Origin: Streptomyces sp. Y2F8-2 | Lineage (GTDB): Bacteria > Actinomycetota > Actinomycetes > Streptomycetales > Streptomycetaceae | Direction: 5' to 3' | Length of the DNA stretch: 64,000 bases | Assembly (NCBI RefSeq): GCF_014905555.1 | Contig: NZ_BNGS01000002.1 | Coordinates: 372,001-436,000 of the forward strand | Part shown: one piece after another, positions 55,135 to 63,082 of the stretch | Layout of the letters: every line of letters begins with the position of its first letter | Position numbering within the stretch: the first letter of the stretch is position 1 | Translations under genes and position numbers: made by a program | Notes under the pieces: generated by a model | The model's database searches: none | What the model was told of the DNA's origin: nothing | What the model saw: the letters and a program-made list of their open reading frames with translations, nothing else

Positions 55135-56169
55135 ATGATCCAGTTCGACGCGGTCCACAAGCGCTTCCCCAACGGCACGACAGCAGTGCACGACCTCTCC
55201 CTGGAGATGCCGGAAGGCGGCGTGACCGTCCTCGTCGGATCTTCCGGTTGCGGCAAGACGACCACCCTACGGATGATCAACCGAATGGTGGAGCCGACCT
55301 CCGGCACCATCCGGGTCGGCGGCCAGGACGTGACCCGGCAGGACGCCGCCGAGCTGCGCCGCTCCATCGGGTACGTCATCCAGCAGGCGGGCCTCTTCCC
55401 GCACCGCACGGTGCTGGACAACATCGCCACCGTGCCGCTCCTGCTCGGCTGGAACCGGAGGAAGGCCCGCGCCCGCGCCGCCGAACTCCTGGAGACCGTG
55501 GGGCTGGCCGCCGACGCCGGCAAGCGCTACCCGCACCAGCTCTCCGGCGGCCAGCAGCAGCGCGTCGGCGTCGCCCGCGCCCTGGCCGCCGACCCGCCGG
55601 TGCTGCTCATGGACGAGCCGTTCGGCGCCGTCGACCCAGTGGTGCGCACCCAGCTCCAGGACGAACTGCTCAGGCTGCAGAAGGAGTTGAGCAAGACCAT
55701 CGTCTTCGTCACCCACGACGTGGACGAGGCCGTACGCCTCGGCGACCAGATTGCGATCTTCCGCACCGGCGGCCATCTGGTCCAGTGCGCCACCCCCGCC
55801 GAGCTTCTCGCCCGCCCCGCCGACGACTTCGTGGCCGGCTTCCTCGGCGCCGAGCGCGGTCTGAAGCTGCTGTCGCTGAAGACCCTCGCGGACATCCCGC
55901 AGGGCCCGGCACCGGAGGGCGGCACCTGGACCCTCGTCCTGGACGAGCAGCGCAAGCCCCGGCACTGGGCGTCGAAGGAGGCCGAACTCCCCGTACGGCC
56001 GCTGCGCGACACCGACTCCCTGCTGTCCGCGCTCGACGAGTCGCTCGCCTCCCCCACGGGCCTGGTCGCCCGCGTCGACGCGGACGGCGTGCTCACCGGG
56101 GTCTCCTCCCGCGACGACATCCACGAGCACGCGGGCCGGGCGCACACGGAAGCGCGGGTGGCCGCATGA
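55135..56169 (+). CDS. quaternary-amine/osmoprotectant ABC transporter ATP-binding protein (OpuC-type)
   Basis: The protein has 344 aa. Walker A is GSSGCGKTTTLRMINRMVEP, the Q-loop is IGYVIQQAGLFPHRTVLDNI, the signature is LSGGQQQRVGVARALAAD, Walker B is LLMDEPFGAVDPVVR, and the H-loop is IVFVTHDVDEAVRLGDQIAI. A C-terminal region of about 100 residues resembles the regulatory extension of OpuC/ProV ATPases, though CBS motifs are weak. ATG 55135 begins right after GCAAGGGACAACTC. The four genes from here to 58450 form one importer operon. Confidence 0.93.
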   Translation: MIQFDAVHKRFPNGTTAVHDLSLEMPEGGVTVLVGSSGCGKTTTLRMINRMVEPTSGTIRVGGQDVTRQDAAELRRSIGYVIQQAGLFPHRTVLDNIATVPLLLGWNRRKARARAAELLETVGLAADAGKRYPHQLSGGQQQRVGVARALAADPPVLLMDEPFGAVDPVVRTQLQDELLRLQKELSKTIVFVTHDVDEAVRLGDQIAIFRTGGHLVQCATPAELLARPADDFVAGFLGAERGLKLLSLKTLADIPQGPAPEGGTWTLVLDEQRKPRHWASKEAELPVRPLRDTDSLLSALDESLASPTGLVARVDADGVLTGVSSRDDIHEHAGRAHTEARVAA

Positions 56170-56807
56170 CCATCGACTGGTCGTGGATCGGCGACCACAC
56201 CGACGACCTGACCTCCCTGACGCTCTCCCATCTGCAGGCCGCCATGACCGCCGTCTTCTTCGGCGTCCTGATCTCCCTGCCGCTCGCGGTGATCGCCCAC
56301 CGGATCGGCCCCCTGCGCGGCTTCCTGCTCGGCGTCTCCAACGTCCTCTTCACGATCCCCTCGATCGCGATCTTCGTACTGCTGCTGCCGGTCAGCGGAC
56401 TGACCCGCACCACCACCGTCATCGGCCTGACCGTCTACACCCTGGTCGTTCTGCTGCGGAACACCGTCGAGGGCCTCGACTCGGTCCCCGCGAAGACCAA
56501 GGAGGCGGCGAAGGCCATGGGCACGCGCCCCCTGCGCACGCTCCTCACGGTCGAGTTCCCGCTCGCCCTCCCCGTGATCATGGCGGGCGTCCGCATCGCC
56601 ACGGTCATGTCGATCTCGCTGGTCTCGGTCGCCACCTACATCGGCGACGGCGGCCTCGGCCAGCTCTTCACCGACGGCTTCCAGCGCGACTTCCCGACCC
56701 CGGTGATCGTGGGCGTGGTCCTCACCATCCTGCTCGCCGTGGTCGCGGACGCCCTGCTGGTGGCGCTCCAGTACGTGCTGACCCCGTGGCGCAGGAGGCG
56801 GGCCTGA
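56166..56807 (+). CDS. OpuC-type ABC transporter permease 1
   Basis: The protein has 213 aa with five or six membrane helices (AMTAVFFGVLISLPLAVIAH, IAIFVLLLPVSGLTRTTTVI). The EAA-loop ATPase-contact segment is AKTKEAAKAMGTRPLRTLLT, and family LPVIMAGVRIATVMSISLVS follows. ATG 56166 overlaps the ATPase stop by four bases (ATGA), indicating translational coupling. Confidence 0.93.
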   Translation: MTIDWSWIGDHTDDLTSLTLSHLQAAMTAVFFGVLISLPLAVIAHRIGPLRGFLLGVSNVLFTIPSIAIFVLLLPVSGLTRTTTVIGLTVYTLVVLLRNTVEGLDSVPAKTKEAAKAMGTRPLRTLLTVEFPLALPVIMAGVRIATVMSISLVSVATYIGDGGLGQLFTDGFQRDFPTPVIVGVVLTILLAVVADALLVALQYVLTPWRRRRA

Positions 56808-56808
56808 G

Positions 56809-57507
56809 ATGTACGAGCTCTTCAAGAACCTCGGCAAGTGGCTCACCAGCGGCGCTAGCTGGTCCGGGTCCGACGGCATCGCCCACCGCCTCGCCGAGCA
56901 CCTCCAGTACTCGCTGCTGGCGACCCTGATCGCCGCCGCGATCGGCCTCCCGCTCGGCCTGCTGATCGGCCATACCGGCAAGGGCGCCTTCGTCGCGATC
57001 AACCTCTCCTCCTTCGGCCGCGCGCTGCCGACCGTCGGCCTGGTCGTGCTGGTCTTCCTGGCCGGCGGGCTGTCGATGCTGCCGGTGTACGTCGCCCTGG
57101 TCGCCCTCGCGGTTCCCGCGATCGTCACCAACACCTACGCCGGGATGACGGCCGTCGACCCGGACGTGCGCGACGCCGCCCGCGGCCAGGGCATGCGCGG
57201 CCACCAGGTCCTGTTCCAGGTCGAGCTGCCTCTCGCGCTCCCCCTGATCATGACCGGCCTGCGGCTCGCGCTGATCCAGGTCGTCGCCACGGCCACCATC
57301 GCCGCGTACGTCTCCTTCGGCGGCCTCGGCCGCTATGTCTTCGACGGCCTCGCCCAGCGCGACCTCGTGCAGGTGCTGGGCGGCGCGGTGCTGGTCGCCG
57401 TGGTCGCCGTCGTCCTGGACCTGGCCCTCTCCGGCCTGCAGCGCTTCCTCTTCCTCCCCCACGCTCGACGACGCTCGCGCGGGGGGACCCCCATCCGCAC
57501 CGCCTAG
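56809..57507 (+). CDS. OpuC-type ABC transporter permease 2
   Basis: The protein has 232 aa. Membrane helices include LLATLIAAAIGLPLGLLIGH and LPTVGLVVLVFLAGGLSMLP. The EAA-like segment is DVRDAARGQGMRGHQVLFQV, followed by ELPLALPLIMTGLRLALIQV. The final residues HARRRSRGGTPIRTA are encoded by a GC-rich inverted sequence (57455-57494) of a type that recurs in Streptomyces, so the C-terminal tail may be an acquired extension. The gene begins one base after the first permease's stop codon. Confidence 0.92.
   Translation: MYELFKNLGKWLTSGASWSGSDGIAHRLAEHLQYSLLATLIAAAIGLPLGLLIGHTGKGAFVAINLSSFGRALPTVGLVVLVFLAGGLSMLPVYVALVALAVPAIVTNTYAGMTAVDPDVRDAARGQGMRGHQVLFQVELPLALPLIMTGLRLALIQVVATATIAAYVSFGGLGRYVFDGLAQRDLVQVLGGAVLVAVVAVVLDLALSGLQRFLFLPHARRRSRGGTPIRTA
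57455..57494. repeat. GC-rich inverted sequence at the end of the permease 2 gene
   Basis: CTCCCCCACGCTCG (57455-57468) and a later CGCGGGGGGACCCCCAT form an imperfect inverted repeat with C5/G6 runs. The pattern CCCCCACGCTC...GGGGGGACCCCCAT resembles short repetitive elements I recall from many Streptomyces genomes. Here it overlaps the last codons of the gene. Copy number was not checked. Confidence 0.42.
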
Positions 57508-57520
57508 GGAACTCCCGATC

Positions 57521-58450
57521 ATGAACCGACGCACCCTCCTCGGCGGCCTGTTCGCGGCCGCGTCCGTCCCGGCCCTGTCCGCCTGCGCGAGCGGCATCAC
57601 CTCGCTCGACAGCCAGGGCTCCACGTCCGGCGGTGGCGGCTCCAGCAAGAGCGGCATCACCATCGGCACCGCCAACTTCACCGAGAACCAGGTCCTCGGC
57701 TACCTCTACGCGGCCGTGCTGAAGGCCGCCGGCGTCAAGGTCAAGGTCCGCCCCAACCTCGGCACCCGGGAGATCGTGATCCCCGCGCTGAAGGCCGGCG
57801 ACATCGACCTGCTGCCCGAGTACCAGGGCGCTCTCCTCAACTACCTCGCGCCGAAGGACGACTCCTCGGACCCCGGCACCATGCAGAACGCGCTCACCCT
57901 CGCGCTCCCCGCCGGCCTCCAGGTGCTGCCGTACGGACAGGCGGCCGACTCCGACTGCTTCGTCGTCACCCGGGCCACCGCGCGCACGTACGGCCTGACC
58001 ACCCTCGCCGACCTCGCCAAGCAGAACGGCAGGCTGGTCATCGGCGCCGCGCCCGAGGTGAAGAAGCGCCGGGTGGGGGCGGTGGGCCTGAAGGACGTCT
58101 ACGGCGTGGAGTTCAAGGAGTTCAAGTCGCTGGACTCCGACGGTCCGCTGGTCAAGGGCGCCCTGAAGAAGGGAGACGTCGACGTGGCGAACCTCTTCAC
58201 CACCGACACCGACATCGCCGCCAACGACTGGGTGGTGCTGGCCGACCCCAAGAACCTGATCCCCAGCCAGCACATCGTCCCGCTCATCGCCGACCGCAAG
58301 GCCGACGACACGGTCCGCAAGGCCCTGGCCAAGCTCGGCAACGTCCTCACCACCGAGCAGCTCACCCAGCTCAACAGCCGGGTCGACAACGACAAGAAGG
58401 ACCCGGAGCAGGTGGCCGACGCGTACGCCAAGCAGCACGGGCTGGTCTGA
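57521..58450 (+). CDS. OpuC-type substrate-binding lipoprotein
   Basis: The protein has 309 aa. The N-terminus is a lipoprotein signal (RTLLGGLFAAASVPALSAC). After a Ser/Gly linker the OpuC/QAT-type binding fold is clear: ITIGTANFTENQVLGYLYAA, VRPNLGTREIVIPALKAGDI, DLLPEYQGALLNYLAP and KGDVDVANLFTTDTDIAAND. Such proteins bind glycine betaine, choline, carnitine or other quaternary amines in an aromatic cage; the ligand here is unknown. Its linkage to the MIO-less lyase suggests a histidine betaine. It follows permease 2 by 13 bases. Confidence 0.93.
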   Translation: MNRRTLLGGLFAAASVPALSACASGITSLDSQGSTSGGGGSSKSGITIGTANFTENQVLGYLYAAVLKAAGVKVKVRPNLGTREIVIPALKAGDIDLLPEYQGALLNYLAPKDDSSDPGTMQNALTLALPAGLQVLPYGQAADSDCFVVTRATARTYGLTTLADLAKQNGRLVIGAAPEVKKRRVGAVGLKDVYGVEFKEFKSLDSDGPLVKGALKKGDVDVANLFTTDTDIAANDWVVLADPKNLIPSQHIVPLIADRKADDTVRKALAKLGNVLTTEQLTQLNSRVDNDKKDPEQVADAYAKQHGLV

Positions 58451-58472
58451 TCGCCGGTCCGCCCGACAAGCG

Positions 58473-58496
58473 CCGCCGGACAGCGTCCGCCGGCGG
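58473..58496 (+). terminator. candidate terminator of the OpuC operon
   Basis: CCGCCGG (58473-58479) and CCGGCGG (58490-58496) pair with a 10-nt loop, 23 bases after the binding-protein stop. No T tract follows. Confidence 0.45.
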
Positions 58497-58583
58497 TGCC
58501 CTCCCGGCCTTCCCCAGCTCGAACAGGGGGGCCATCCCCAGTGCAGGCGATGCCACCGCTCCCTGAATAGGCCGGACCTTCCG

Positions 58584-59156
58584 TCAGTGGCCGCCGCTCG
58601 GGGGTTGGCAGTCGGTGCCGTCGGGATAGCCGGCGAAGGCGTCCGCCCGGGTGGCCTCACGGCTCATCGTGCCCTCCACACACAGCGGGTCGGCGTCGAT
58701 GAGAAAGCCGACCCCCGTGGCGCCGTCGCCGTAGGACTGCACGTTCCGGTAGCCGAGACCGATGAGCGCTGTGCGGGTGCTCTCCGGGCGGAAGTCGCCG
58801 CGCCTGCGCAGCGGTTCGAGCGCGTGCTGGACGCGCGCGACGGCCGCGAGCCCTTGGCAGCGGCTGCGGCCGTGCAGCGGGATGGGAACCCTGAAACCGT
58901 GGTTCTCCGCGTAGTGGTCGGTCGGCGGCGCCGTCGGGCTCGACGTGTGCGCGGTCGTCGGTGGCGTCGACGTGGGACTCTCACCGGGGCACGGTGAGTC
59001 CACCGGCGCGCTCGGCGTCGCCGCTGCGGATCGGGAGGGACCGTCCGCCACGGCGACGTCCCCGGGCCGCTCGGTTCCGCATCCCGCCGCCAGCACGGCG
59101 AGTACCGCCATCGACAGCATCCCGAGTCTGCCCCCGGACTTTCTGATCACCGTCAT
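58584..59156 (-). CDS. lipoprotein of unknown function
   Basis: The protein has 190 aa. The lipobox is MLSMAVLAVLAAGC, followed by a Pro/Ser/Thr-rich linker of about 60 residues and a compact domain with two or more Cys (HGRSRCQGLAAVARVQHALE, LIGLGYRNVQSYGDGATGVG and DADPLCVEGTMSREATRADA). I do not recognise the domain. ATG 59156 has GAGGA about nine bases upstream. It is convergent with the importer operon. Confidence 0.72.
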   Translation of the reverse strand: MTVIRKSGGRLGMLSMAVLAVLAAGCGTERPGDVAVADGPSRSAAATPSAPVDSPCPGESPTSTPPTTAHTSSPTAPPTDHYAENHGFRVPIPLHGRSRCQGLAAVARVQHALEPLRRRGDFRPESTRTALIGLGYRNVQSYGDGATGVGFLIDADPLCVEGTMSREATRADAFAGYPDGTDCQPPSGGH

Positions 59157-59319
59157 GCGCCGATCCTCACCCGGCGTCACGGCAGGCGTCATGAGTTGTT
59201 CTACTCATACCGTCCCACGCCCGGGCGGGAGTTGACGATCGTGAACCGGCCACTGCCGTACATTCGTACATCTGTATGCCGTCCGATGCCGTCACCTGCG
59301 TCGCTGTGGAGGAAACACC

Positions 59320-59754
59320 GTGGCCGAGCACGTCACCGAACCGTTCTCCGTCCGCGTCACCGTTCGGGGCTATGAGACGGACGCCCTGGGGCACCTGAAC
59401 CAGAGCGTCTACCTGCAGTACGCGGAGCACGCCCGGTGGTGCGTGCTCCAGGAGGCCGGGGTGGGCCAGTCCGAGTTGCTGTCCAAGGGGGTCGGTCCCG
59501 TCGTCCTGGAGACGACCATCCGCTATCAGCGGGAACTGCGCGCGGGCGAGGAGGTGGACGTGACGTGCGCCTTCGAGTGGGGCGCGGGCAAGACGTTCCG
59601 GGTCGTGCAGACGATACGGAAGGCGGACGGCACGGTCTCCGCCGACATCGCCTCGGTCGGCGGTCTGCTGGACCTCAGGGAGCGCAGGCTGGTGGCCGAC
59701 CCGCAGGGTTACTTCCGGGCACTGGCGGGCAGGCCGGAGCTCTTCGGTCTGTGA
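59320..59754 (+). CDS. acyl-CoA thioesterase, 4-hydroxybenzoyl-CoA thioesterase fold
   Basis: The protein has 144 aa. The hotdog fold carries VTVRGYETDALGHLNQSVYL with the catalytic Asp of the DxxGHxN motif, YAEHARWCVLQEAG and VVLETTIRYQRELRAGEEVD. This matches YbgC/FcbC-like thioesterases. GTG 59320 follows GTGGAGGAAACACC. No acyl-CoA gene is close, so the substrate is unknown. Confidence 0.88.
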   Translation: MAEHVTEPFSVRVTVRGYETDALGHLNQSVYLQYAEHARWCVLQEAGVGQSELLSKGVGPVVLETTIRYQRELRAGEEVDVTCAFEWGAGKTFRVVQTIRKADGTVSADIASVGGLLDLRERRLVADPQGYFRALAGRPELFGL

Positions 59755-59764
59755 GTACCGGGAC

Positions 59765-60022
59765 CTACACGTCGAGCAACTCCGGTGCGTGCTCGGCGTC
59801 GTAGGCCGCGCGCGCCTCGGCGATCGTCACGCGGTGCCGCTCCGCCCATTGGGTGAGGGACAGCAGCGTCGCGTGCAACTCCCTTGCCATAGACGTCAGT
59901 TCGTACTCCACCCTCGGCGGCACGGTCGGGTGCACGGTTCGTGTGACGAGCCCGTCGCGCTCCAACTCCCTGAAGCGGATCGGTCCGTGCGCGGCGGCCA
60001 CGAGGATCTGCACGCTGCATTT
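59765..60022 (-). pseudogene. relic: truncated HxlR-family regulator with in-frame deletion
   Basis: The minus-strand frame reads SVQILVAAAHGPIRFREL, then ERDGLVTRTVHPTVPPRVEY, ELTSMARELHATLLSLTQWA. In intact HxlR proteins about 20 residues separate RFREL from LRELERDGLVTR; here they are lost, as if recombination occurred between the two REL codon runs. The N-terminal HTH is missing. The remaining frame is open to 60415 but does not resemble the family. It is therefore dead or radically altered. Confidence 0.6.
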
Positions 60023-60082
60023 GTGTTCGCGGTGGGGGCGCTCGCGCTGGCGGCGGGGGTGCTGCGGCCGCGCGGGAAGTGA
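60002..60082 (+). pseudogene. relic: C-terminal tail of a major-facilitator transporter
   Basis: One plus-strand frame reads EDLHAAFVFAVGALALAAGV then LRPRGK and ends at TGA 60080-60082. It looks like the last helix and basic tail of an MFS drug-export protein. It overlaps the broken end of the HxlR relic on the other strand, so two genes that were once convergent have been joined by deletion. Confidence 0.42.
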
Positions 60083-60350
60083 GTGGCCGGCGCATTCGCG
60101 GGGGGTCACCCTGCCTCTGCGCGGGCCCTCGGCAAACGCGCCACCGAACCTCCGCGCTACCCACATGGGCAAGGGCCGCCACCTGCGTGCGGTTGCGGCC
60201 GGCCCGGGCACGGCGCGCATGCCGCTCGGACGGGGACCGTCCGGGGCGCGCACGTCCCTGCGCGCCCCGGGGACGGTCGCCGTGGCCCCGTTCGGGGTCA
60301 CGGCCACCGGCCGGGAGCCGTCCCTCCCGGCCGGAGTCTTCGACGGACGG

Positions 60351-61727
60351 TCAGCCCTGCTCGGCGATCCCCGCCAGGCGCCGGGCCTCGTCCCGCGTGG
60401 AGCGGGCGATGGCATCCTCGTCGGCGGTCAGCAGCCTGCCGTGCTCCACGATCTGGCGGCCGTTCACGAAGGACGCGGTGACCGGTGCCGCCGCCCCGAG
60501 GACCAGCGCCGTCACCGGGTCGGCGATCGAGGAGTGGGCGAGCGTGTCCATCCGCCACAGCACCAGGTCGGCCAGCTTGCCCGGCTCCAGGGAGCCGATC
60601 TCCCGCGCGCGGCCCAGCACCTGGGCGCCGCCGTAGGTGCCGAGGCGCAGCGCCTGGCGGGCGTTCAGGGCGGCTTCCCGGTGGGAGCCCAGGCGGTTGA
60701 TGAGGAGCGCGTTGCGCAGTTCGGTGTGGAGTTCGCCGGACTCGTTGGACGCGGTGCCGTCCACGCCGAGGCCCACCGGGACGCCGGCGGCGAGCATGTC
60801 GGGTACGCGGGCGATACCGGCGGCCAGGCGGGCGTTGGAGGACGGGCAGTGGGCGACCCCCGTCCTGGTACGGGCGAAGGCGGCGATGTCGGAGTCGTTC
60901 ATATGGACGCAGTGCGCCATCCACACGTCCTCGCCGAGCCAGCCGGTGGACTCGAAGTAGTCGGTCGGGCCCATGCCGAACAGCTCGTGGCAGAACTTCT
61001 CCTCCTCCACCGTCTCCGAGCCGTGGGTGTGCAGCCGTACGCCCTTCCTGCGTGCCAACTCCGCTCCCTGCCGCAGGAGTTCGGTCGACACCGAGAAGGG
61101 CGAGCAGGGGGCCACGGCCACCTGCGTCATGGCGTCGAAGGAGGCGTCGTGGTGCTCGTCGACGGTCGCCTCGGTGGCGGCCAGGGCGCCCTCCAGGGTC
61201 TCGACGGCGAAGTCCGGCGGCAGGCCGCCGTCGGACTCGCCCCGGTCCATCGAGCCTCGGGCGAGGGTGAAGCGGACTCCCATCTCGCGGGCGGCGCGGA
61301 TGATCGCGCCGGACAGGTCGCCGGAGCCCCTCGGGAAGACGTAGTGGTGGTCCATGGCGGTGGTGACGCCGCCGCGGGCCATCATCGCGAGCGATCCCTG
61401 GGCCGCCGCGTACACCATCGGCTCGTCGATGCGCGCCCAGGTCGGGTACAGCGCGACGAGCCAGTCGAACAGGTTGTGGTCGGTGGCCAGGCCCCGGGTG
61501 ATCCACTGGTAGAAGTGGTGATGGGTGTTGACCAGGCCCGGGGTGACGAGGTGGCCGGTCGCGTCGATGCGGCGCACGACGTTCTCCAGGCCCTCGGGGG
61601 CCGCATCCGGGCCGACCGCCTCGATGCGGTTGCCGGCGATGACGACGTGTCCGCTCGCGTACTCGGTGTCGTGCGCGTCGACGGTCGCGAGGGCGCAGTT
61701 CTCGATGACGATGCGCTGGGCTGTCAT
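60351..61727 (-). CDS. 8-oxoguanine deaminase
   Basis: The enzyme converts 8-oxoguanine to urate and ammonia. Its 458 aa are of the amidohydrolase family: metal HxH in GLVNTHHHFYQWITRGLATD, LHTHGSETVEEEKFCHELFG, WMAHCVHMNDSDIAAFARTR, and the metal Asp in GLGVDGTASNESGELHTELR. These are the hallmarks of 8-oxoguanine deaminases rather than of atrazine chlorohydrolases. It lies 21 bases downstream of urate oxidase in the same direction and is last in the operon. It would feed oxidised guanine into the urate route. Confidence 0.87.
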   Translation of the reverse strand: MTAQRIVIENCALATVDAHDTEYASGHVVIAGNRIEAVGPDAAPEGLENVVRRIDATGHLVTPGLVNTHHHFYQWITRGLATDHNLFDWLVALYPTWARIDEPMVYAAAQGSLAMMARGGVTTAMDHHYVFPRGSGDLSGAIIRAAREMGVRFTLARGSMDRGESDGGLPPDFAVETLEGALAATEATVDEHHDASFDAMTQVAVAPCSPFSVSTELLRQGAELARRKGVRLHTHGSETVEEEKFCHELFGMGPTDYFESTGWLGEDVWMAHCVHMNDSDIAAFARTRTGVAHCPSSNARLAAGIARVPDMLAAGVPVGLGVDGTASNESGELHTELRNALLINRLGSHREAALNARQALRLGTYGGAQVLGRAREIGSLEPGKLADLVLWRMDTLAHSSIADPVTALVLGAAAPVTASFVNGRQIVEHGRLLTADEDAIARSTRDEARRLAGIAEQG

Positions 61728-61748
61728 GGTTCGTGGTTCTCGCTTCCG

Positions 61749-62669
61749 TCACAGGTTGGTGAGGTCCACCGGGATCCGCGCCTCGCACCCGTCCCGCAGG
61801 ACGGTGGCCTCGATCAGGCCGTAGGGGCGGTCGGCGGCGAAGTACACCTCGTTGTCGTTCTTCAGCCCGAACGGCTCCAGGTCCACCAGGAAGTGGTGCT
61901 TGTTCGGGAGCGAGAAGCGGACCTCGTCGATCTCGGAGCGATGCTCGATGATGCGGGCGCCCATCTGGTACAGCGTCTGCTGCAGGGAGAGGGAGTAGGT
62001 CTCGGCGAAGGCCCGGAGCAGGTGCTTCTTCGTCTCCTCGTAGGACGTCTCCCAGTCCGGCGCCTCCTGGGCGTCGTCGGTCCAGTTGAAGCGCCAGCGG
62101 CCGGTGACGGAGGTGGCCAGGATGCGGTCGTGGGCCTCGGGCAGCGTCGTGTACTCGTCCTTGACGTAGCCCCAGAACTCGGAGTCGGTGGAGTTCATCA
62201 CCGTCAGGTCCTTCAGGCCGGAGACCACCTCCCAGGACGAGCCGTCGTAGGTGATCTGCGTCAGGCGGGTCTCCCGGCCTGTGCGGAGGAAGGAGTGCGC
62301 GCCCTTCCCCGAGTGCTCGATCCGGTCCCAGGCGTACTCCTCGATGCGGATGCGGGCCCGGTGGATCGGCTCCTGCGAGGTCACGAAGTGGCGCGCGAGG
62401 TGGATGCCGAACTGCTCGGCGGAGTCGATGCCGTGCTCCTTGGCGAACGCGTACACCGTGTTCTTGGTGGTGTCGGTCGGCAGCACGTTGGCGTTCGAGC
62501 CCGAGTAGTGGACCTCGTCCATGTCTCCGCTCAGCGACACCGAGACGTTGAGGTCCTTGATGTGGTGGGTGGCGCCGTCCCGCGTGATCCTGACGACCCG
62601 GTTCTCGGCCTTGCCGTACTGGTTCTGTCCCAGCACAGGGCGGGCCGGGCGGGAATTGACTGCTGCCAT
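61749..62669 (-). CDS. urate oxidase (factor-independent uricase)
   Basis: The enzyme oxidises urate to 5-hydroxyisourate with O2. It has 306 aa of the cofactor-free uricase family: LGQNQYGKAENRVVRITRDG with the catalytic Lys, NVLPTDTTKNTVYAFAKEHG with the catalytic Thr, VMNSTDSEFWGYVKDEYTTL, WRFNWTDDAQEAPDWETSYE and the C-terminal NKHHFLVDLEPFGLKNDNEV. ATG 62669 has GAGGGAG nine bases upstream. It follows HIU hydrolase by six bases. Confidence 0.96.
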   Translation of the reverse strand: MAAVNSRPARPVLGQNQYGKAENRVVRITRDGATHHIKDLNVSVSLSGDMDEVHYSGSNANVLPTDTTKNTVYAFAKEHGIDSAEQFGIHLARHFVTSQEPIHRARIRIEEYAWDRIEHSGKGAHSFLRTGRETRLTQITYDGSSWEVVSGLKDLTVMNSTDSEFWGYVKDEYTTLPEAHDRILATSVTGRWRFNWTDDAQEAPDWETSYEETKKHLLRAFAETYSLSLQQTLYQMGARIIEHRSEIDEVRFSLPNKHHFLVDLEPFGLKNDNEVYFAADRPYGLIEATVLRDGCEARIPVDLTNL

Positions 62670-62674
62670 GTGTG

Positions 62675-63082
62675 CTAGCTCCCTCGGTAAACGGAGTAGC
62701 CGAACGGGGTGAGCAGCAGCGGTACGTGGTAGTGCTCCCCGGGCACGACGGCGAACGTGACCGTCACCTCCGGGAAGAACGCTCCCCGCGCACCGCTGTC
62801 CCGATTCGCGGGGGCGTCCTGCTGCGCATCGGCTTGCTTCTTGTCGGACCTCTCGAAATACGCCTCGACCGCGAAGTCGAGCCGTACGTGGGTCGTCCCC
62901 TCCGGCAGCGCCGGAAGGTCCTTGCACCGGCCGTCCGCATCGGTCGTGGAGCCGCCGAGCGCCTGCCAGTCCGCGTCCCGGCCGGGACGGGCGGCGAGGC
63001 GGACGGCGACGCCCGTCGCGGGGCGGCCGATGCCGGTGTCCAGGATGTGCGTGGACACGGAGGCGGTGGTGCGATTGCTCAT
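62675..63082 (-). CDS. uraH: 5-hydroxyisourate hydrolase
   Basis: This transthyretin-related protein has 135 aa and hydrolyses 5-hydroxyisourate to OHCU. The family ends are clear: VSTHILDTGIGRPATGVAVR near the N-terminus with the active-site His, and the C-terminal tetrapeptide YRGS. The active-site RLDF and HYHVPLL segments are present. A mid-chain insert, DKKQADAQQDAPANRDSGAR, makes it longer than usual. It overlaps uraD by four bases (ATGA). Confidence 0.95.
   Translation of the reverse strand: MSNRTTASVSTHILDTGIGRPATGVAVRLAARPGRDADWQALGGSTTDADGRCKDLPALPEGTTHVRLDFAVEAYFERSDKKQADAQQDAPANRDSGARGAFFPEVTVTFAVVPGEHYHVPLLLTPFGYSVYRGS

Noticed and set aside
59853..62678. Long plus-strand frame opposite the urate operon
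   Set aside because: It runs antisense to three well-defined enzymes and has no domain signature.
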